In this document: positions 6,214 to 8,913 of the stretch, piece after piece | How positions within the stretch are numbered: position 1 is the first letter of the stretch | How the letters are laid out: each line of letters opens with the position of its first letter | Source: Anaerolineales bacterium | GTDB lineage: Bacteria; Chloroflexota; Anaerolineae; Anaerolineales; DRMV01 | Direction: 5' to 3' | Length of the DNA stretch: 8,913 nucleotides | NCBI GenBank assembly: GCA_026985785.1 | Contig: JALSPT010000184.1 | Span: 1-8,913, forward strand | The notes under the pieces: generated by a model | Database searches by the model: none | Told to the model about the DNA's origin: nothing | The model's input: the letters and a program-made list of their open reading frames with translations, nothing else | Translations under genes and position numbers: made by a program

Positions 6214-8577
6214 ATGAACCCAGCCGAGAAAAAATATCAGGAAGCCATGAACGCCGGGCATTCCGCCGCCTGGGACCTGGACTGGCGACAGGCGGCGACG
6301 TATTACCGCCAGGCGTTGGAGGCCAAACTGAACGACTATCAGGCCCTTACCAGCCTGGGACTGGCTCTGTTCGAACAACATGCCTACGAAGAGGCTTTGC
6401 AAGCCTACATCCAGGCTGCCAAAACAGCTCCCCAAGAGCCGGTGCCCTGGGAAAAGATGGCTCAAATCCACGAACGGCAGGGGAACCTCCAACTGGCCGT
6501 GCAGGCAGCACTGCAGGCTGCCGACCGCTTCATGCGGCGGGGTGAAGTGAAACGCGGCGTGGACAACTACCTGCGCGTCCTGCGGCTGGAGCCTCAACAC
6601 CTGACAGCGCATTCCCACCTGGCGCTAATTTACGATCGGCTCAAGCAGATCGACCGAGCAGTGGAAGAGTACCTGGCCGTGGCGGCGCTGCTGCAACGGC
6701 AGGGCAAAGTGCAGGAAGCCATCCAGGCCGCCAAACGCGCGGCTGCGTTGGTTCCCGACGACCCCAAAGTGCGGCAGGCATTGGCCGCGCTGGCCAACGG
6801 TACCCCGCTGCCCCTTCCCAAGCGCCCCCGCGGCGGCACCAACCCCCTCCGGATGGCCAAAATCCGCGAAGCCACCGCCAGCACCCGTGAAGCCGCCAAT
6901 GAGACCGACACGCCCACCGAAGAAGAGCCGGAAGGCGACCCCATCGCTCAAGCCCAACAACGGGCGCTGACCCGCATCGCCGAAGTGCTGTTCGAGCAAG
7001 CCGAGCAAGACACCGACGAAGGCCCCACCGACCGCCCCAGTGGGCTGGACGCCTTGGTGCGCGGCCTGACCAACCCCACCGACCGCCGACAACAACGCCG
7101 ACGCATCCTCCTGCTCCTGGGGCAGGTGGTGGACGAGCAAACGCGCGGCAATTACGCCCAGGCCGCCGAGGAGTTGCGGCGCGCCCTGGATGCCGGCCTC
7201 GATCACGCCGCGGCGTATTTCGATTATGGCTTCCTGCTGATGGAAACCGGCCAGCCGCAAGAGGCATTGCAGTATTTGCAGCGTGCCATGCCCCACCCCG
7301 ATTTCGCGCTGGCCAGCCATTTGCTGGCGGGGCGGGCCTATCGCCAGATAGGCAAACCGGCTGAAGCCGCGCAGCACTACCTGGAAGCCCTCCGCCTGGC
7401 CGACATGACCGCCGTGCCGCCGGAGCACGCCGACGCGCTGGGGCAACTCTACGAGCCGATCATCGCCCAGGTGGGCAGCGAGGACGACCGGGAAGTGCTC
7501 CAGCGGATCGCCGAAAACGTCGAGCAACTCTTGGGGCACCCCGATTGGCATCATCGCGTCCGCCAGGCCAGGGAGCAGTTGCTCCAGAGCCGGCCAGGAG
7601 ACGCGTTGCTCCCCCTGGCCGATATGATGTTGGAGGCTCAAAGCGGGCGCATCGTGGACGCCTTGGAGCGGGTGCACGACCTGATGGCGCAAGGGGCATG
7701 GGGCGCAGCCCTGGAAGAGGCCCAACTCGCCCTGGCTTACGCTCCGGCCTACCTGCCCCTCCACATCCTCATGGCCGACATCTTGGTGCAGCGCGGCTTG
7801 CTGGAAGCCGCCGAGGAGAAATACCTTGCCGTGGCGCGCACTTACCTCATCCGAGGCAACGCCCAGCGCGCGGTGGAACTCTACCGCAAGGTATTGGACA
7901 TCAACCCCACCCGCGTCGACGCCCATCGGCGGTTGATCGAAGCCCTCATCCGCCAAAACAAACTGGAAGAAGCCATCGCCCACTACATGGAAATGGCCGA
8001 CGGCTACTATCAACTGGCCGACCTGCAACAAGCCGCCCAAACCTACGAAGAAGCCCTGCGCCTGGCACGCCGTTTACCCAACGGGCGGGTGTGGCAGTTG
8101 CAGATCCTGCGGCAACTGGCCGACCTGGCCGAGCAGCGCCTGGATTGGCGGCAGGCGGCTTTGTTCTACGAGCAAATCCGCACCCTGGAGCCGGAAGACG
8201 AAGAGGTGCGCACCAAACTCATCGACCTGCACCTACGGCTGGGGCGGGTACCCCAGGCGGTGGCGGAACTGGACGACTACCTCCAACACCTGCAACACGC
8301 AGGCAAAGCCGACACCGCGCTGACCTTCCTCCGCAACCTGAGCGAAGCACACCCCCACATCGGAGAACTCCAACTCCTGCTGGGACGGCTCTACAACGCG
8401 CTGGGGCAAAAGCAGCAAGCGATGGCCGCCTACGACGCCGCGGGGGAGAAATTCCTCGACGAGGGGCGCGCCGAAGATGCCATCCAGGCCATCGAAGCCA
8501 TTCTGGCTTTGGAACCGCCCGACGCCGAGGCCTACCGCCAGGCGCTAACGCAATTGCGGGAACAGGCAAACGGGTAG
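6214..8577 (+). CDS. Large tetratricopeptide (TPR) repeat protein, 787 aa
   Basis: This is an all-helical, soluble protein built from many 34-residue TPR units, a fold that usually holds protein partners; no enzyme motif, signal peptide or membrane segment is visible. TPR units fill about residues 15-190 (for example AYEEALQAYIQAAKTAPQEP) and 310-400, and again about 495-780. A charged, low-complexity linker (195-290, with TEEEPEGDP) divides the first array from the rest, and 400-490 is less regular. Residues 79-180 and 516-618 resemble each other closely in pattern (FMRRGEVKRGVDNYLRVLRL against YLIRGNAQRAVELYRKVLDI), which points to an internal duplication. The start is ATG 6214 with AGGGAGG eight bases upstream; the much longer open frame reaching back into clpC is a shadow. 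It has its own likely promoter, and no terminator separates it from the tRNA downstream. Partners are unknown; its place beside clpC does not prove a link. Confidence 0.88.
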   Translation: MNPAEKKYQEAMNAGHSAAWDLDWRQAATYYRQALEAKLNDYQALTSLGLALFEQHAYEEALQAYIQAAKTAPQEPVPWEKMAQIHERQGNLQLAVQAALQAADRFMRRGEVKRGVDNYLRVLRLEPQHLTAHSHLALIYDRLKQIDRAVEEYLAVAALLQRQGKVQEAIQAAKRAAALVPDDPKVRQALAALANGTPLPLPKRPRGGTNPLRMAKIREATASTREAANETDTPTEEEPEGDPIAQAQQRALTRIAEVLFEQAEQDTDEGPTDRPSGLDALVRGLTNPTDRRQQRRRILLLLGQVVDEQTRGNYAQAAEELRRALDAGLDHAAAYFDYGFLLMETGQPQEALQYLQRAMPHPDFALASHLLAGRAYRQIGKPAEAAQHYLEALRLADMTAVPPEHADALGQLYEPIIAQVGSEDDREVLQRIAENVEQLLGHPDWHHRVRQAREQLLQSRPGDALLPLADMMLEAQSGRIVDALERVHDLMAQGAWGAALEEAQLALAYAPAYLPLHILMADILVQRGLLEAAEEKYLAVARTYLIRGNAQRAVELYRKVLDINPTRVDAHRRLIEALIRQNKLEEAIAHYMEMADGYYQLADLQQAAQTYEEALRLARRLPNGRVWQLQILRQLADLAEQRLDWRQAALFYEQIRTLEPEDEEVRTKLIDLHLRLGRVPQAVAELDDYLQHLQHAGKADTALTFLRNLSEAHPHIGELQLLLGRLYNALGQKQQAMAAYDAAGEKFLDEGRAEDAIQAIEAILALEPPDAEAYRQALTQLREQANG

Positions 8578-8586
8578 TGGTATAAT
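8578..8586 (+). promoter_or_regulatory. tRNA-Arg promoter (extended -10) abutting the TPR stop codon
   Basis: TGGTATAAT (8578-8586) is a perfect extended -10 that begins on the base after the TPR stop codon (8575-8577). A start near 8593 would give a 5-base leader before the mature tRNA at 8598. Any -35 (TTGCGG at 8554-8559 is 21 bases away, too far) would lie inside the TPR coding sequence. Confidence 0.7.
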
Positions 8587-8597
8587 TTTGCCGCCTT

Positions 8598-8670
8598 GCC
8601 CCCGTAGCTCAATGGACAGAGCGCCGGACTTCGAATCCGTAGGTTGCGCGTTCGAGTCGCGCCGGGGGCG
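8598..8670 (+). tRNA. tRNA-Arg (anticodon TCG)
   Basis: The 73-base sequence folds into a complete cloverleaf. The acceptor stem GCCCCCG (8598-8604) pairs with CGGGGGC (8663-8669), with discriminator G8670. The D stem is GCTC/GAGC (8607-8610, 8619-8622). The anticodon arm is CCGGA/TCCGT (8624-8628, 8636-8640) with loop CTTCGAA, so the anticodon TCG at 8631-8633 reads CGA and probably other CGN arginine codons. The T stem is GCGCG/CGCGC with loop TTCGAGT. The outermost anticodon-stem pair (C8624 with T8640) is a mismatch. The 3' CCA is not encoded and must be added by the CCA-adding enzyme. Confidence 0.95.
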
Positions 8671-8680
8671 CCTTCCCTTC

Positions 8681-8709
8681 GCCCTGCCACATGGCAGGGC
8701 GTTTTCGTT
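8681..8709 (+). terminator. Rho-independent terminator after tRNA-Arg
   Basis: GCCCTGCCA (8681-8689) and TGGCAGGGC (8692-8700) form a perfect stem, in practice eight pairs with an ACAT loop, followed by GTTTTCGTT. It lies ten bases after the tRNA and probably ends both the tRNA transcript and read-through from the TPR gene. Confidence 0.8.
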
Positions 8710-8789
8710 GTGCGCGCCGTCTGCTGGTCGCCTCTCCTCTTCGTGCATTTTCAAGGAAAAACCCGGCCTTCGTTGAGTAGCAAAGGGTG

Positions 8790-8822
8790 ACGTGCGACGC
8801 ACCTTGCAGGTGCGTCGCACGT
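8790..8822. repeat. Perfect 14-bp palindrome, possible dispersed extragenic repeat
   Basis: ACGTGCGACGCACC (8790-8803) and GGTGCGTCGCACGT (8809-8822) are exact inverted copies around the loop TTGCA. There is no T tract on either side, so it is not a standard intrinsic terminator for either strand. It lies between the tRNA terminator and a possible leftward gene end. The perfect pairing and intergenic position resemble REP-like palindromes; only other copies in the genome could show this. Confidence 0.65.
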
Positions 8823-8850
8823 GTCTCGCGCCATCCGTCTCCCCTGCGCC

Positions 8851-8913
8851 TTACCGCAGCCCGCGCACAGCGCCGAGGCGCAGTGCATCATCCTGAGCAA
8901 CCCAAACTCGCCT
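8851..8913 (-). CDS. Possible C-terminal end of a leftward gene, cut by the window edge
   Basis: On the minus strand a frame open from the window edge ends at TAA (8853-8851) after 20 codons reading RRVWVAQDDALRLGAVRGLR. The pattern looks like a short beta-strand end of a protein, but 20 residues cannot identify a family, and open stretches of this size occur by chance in GC-rich DNA. If real, it would converge on the tRNA unit, with the palindrome at 8790-8822 between them. Confidence 0.22.
   Translation of the reverse strand, partial: RRVWVAQDDALRLGAVRGLR

Noticed and set aside
6625..8040. 471-codon open frame antisense to the TPR gene
   Set aside because: It has a shadow-type composition with Gly/Val/Gln/His richness and no start context; the sense strand has clear TPR repeats.
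8545..8820. 91-codon open frame antisense to the tRNA
   Set aside because: It crosses the tRNA, its terminator and the palindrome; open frames antisense to tRNA genes are common false calls.
8870..8881. Small GCGCC/GGCGC hairpin near the right edge
   Set aside because: Five pairs with a two-base loop in GC-rich DNA are expected by chance.

Overview
This 8.9 kb, GC-rich window looks like an ordinary housekeeping stretch of a bacterial chromosome. Gene content and style (a four-domain S1 protein with a long acidic tail, a ClpC-type unfoldase with a short middle domain, GC-rich coding regions, a large TPR protein, dense GC-rich palindromes between genes) suggest a Chloroflexota bacterium, perhaps Anaerolineae. 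That assignment is an inference from general resemblance; no marker gene here settles it. I see no CRISPR array, phage gene, transposase or toxin-antitoxin pair.

Left part, minus strand (1434 down to 1): a tightly packed cluster reads leftward. It holds a HAD-family phosphatase resembling pyrimidine 5'-nucleotidases, a 75-residue single-span membrane protein, the trans-translation factor SmpB, and the first 34 codons of an unidentified protein that overlaps the smpB end and runs off the window. Both the HAD gene and smpB have a -10-like hexamer followed by exactly six bases and then the ATG, with no Shine-Dalgarno sequence, so both may be made as leaderless mRNAs.

Divergent intergenic region (1435-1796): between the leftward cluster and rpsA lies a 126-bp element (1555-1680). 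Its ends are a 17-bp imperfect inverted repeat, and its inside consists of three perfect or near-perfect hairpins with almost no unpaired bases, giving a cloverleaf-shaped fold. It is probably a dispersed palindromic or MITE-like repeat, and it is the most striking non-coding object in the window.

Right part, plus strand (1797-8670): rpsA (ribosomal protein S1) ends in a clear terminator. clpC follows with its own promoter, a hairpin-rich leader and a probable TTG start, and it ends in a strong hairpin. Next is a 787-residue TPR protein with its own promoter, then tRNA-Arg(TCG), whose extended -10 starts right after the TPR stop codon, and then a terminator. Promoters of rpsA, clpC, the TPR gene, the tRNA and smpB all have the TGn extended -10 form and poor -35 boxes. 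The last 200 bases hold a perfect 14-bp palindrome and possibly the tail of a leftward gene.

Functionally the neighbourhood is translation and protein quality control: S1 loads mRNA on the ribosome, SmpB with tmRNA rescues stalled ribosomes and tags their products for degradation, and ClpC with ClpP (not in the window) degrades proteins. The adjacency may be no more than chance, since the genes lie in separate transcription units.
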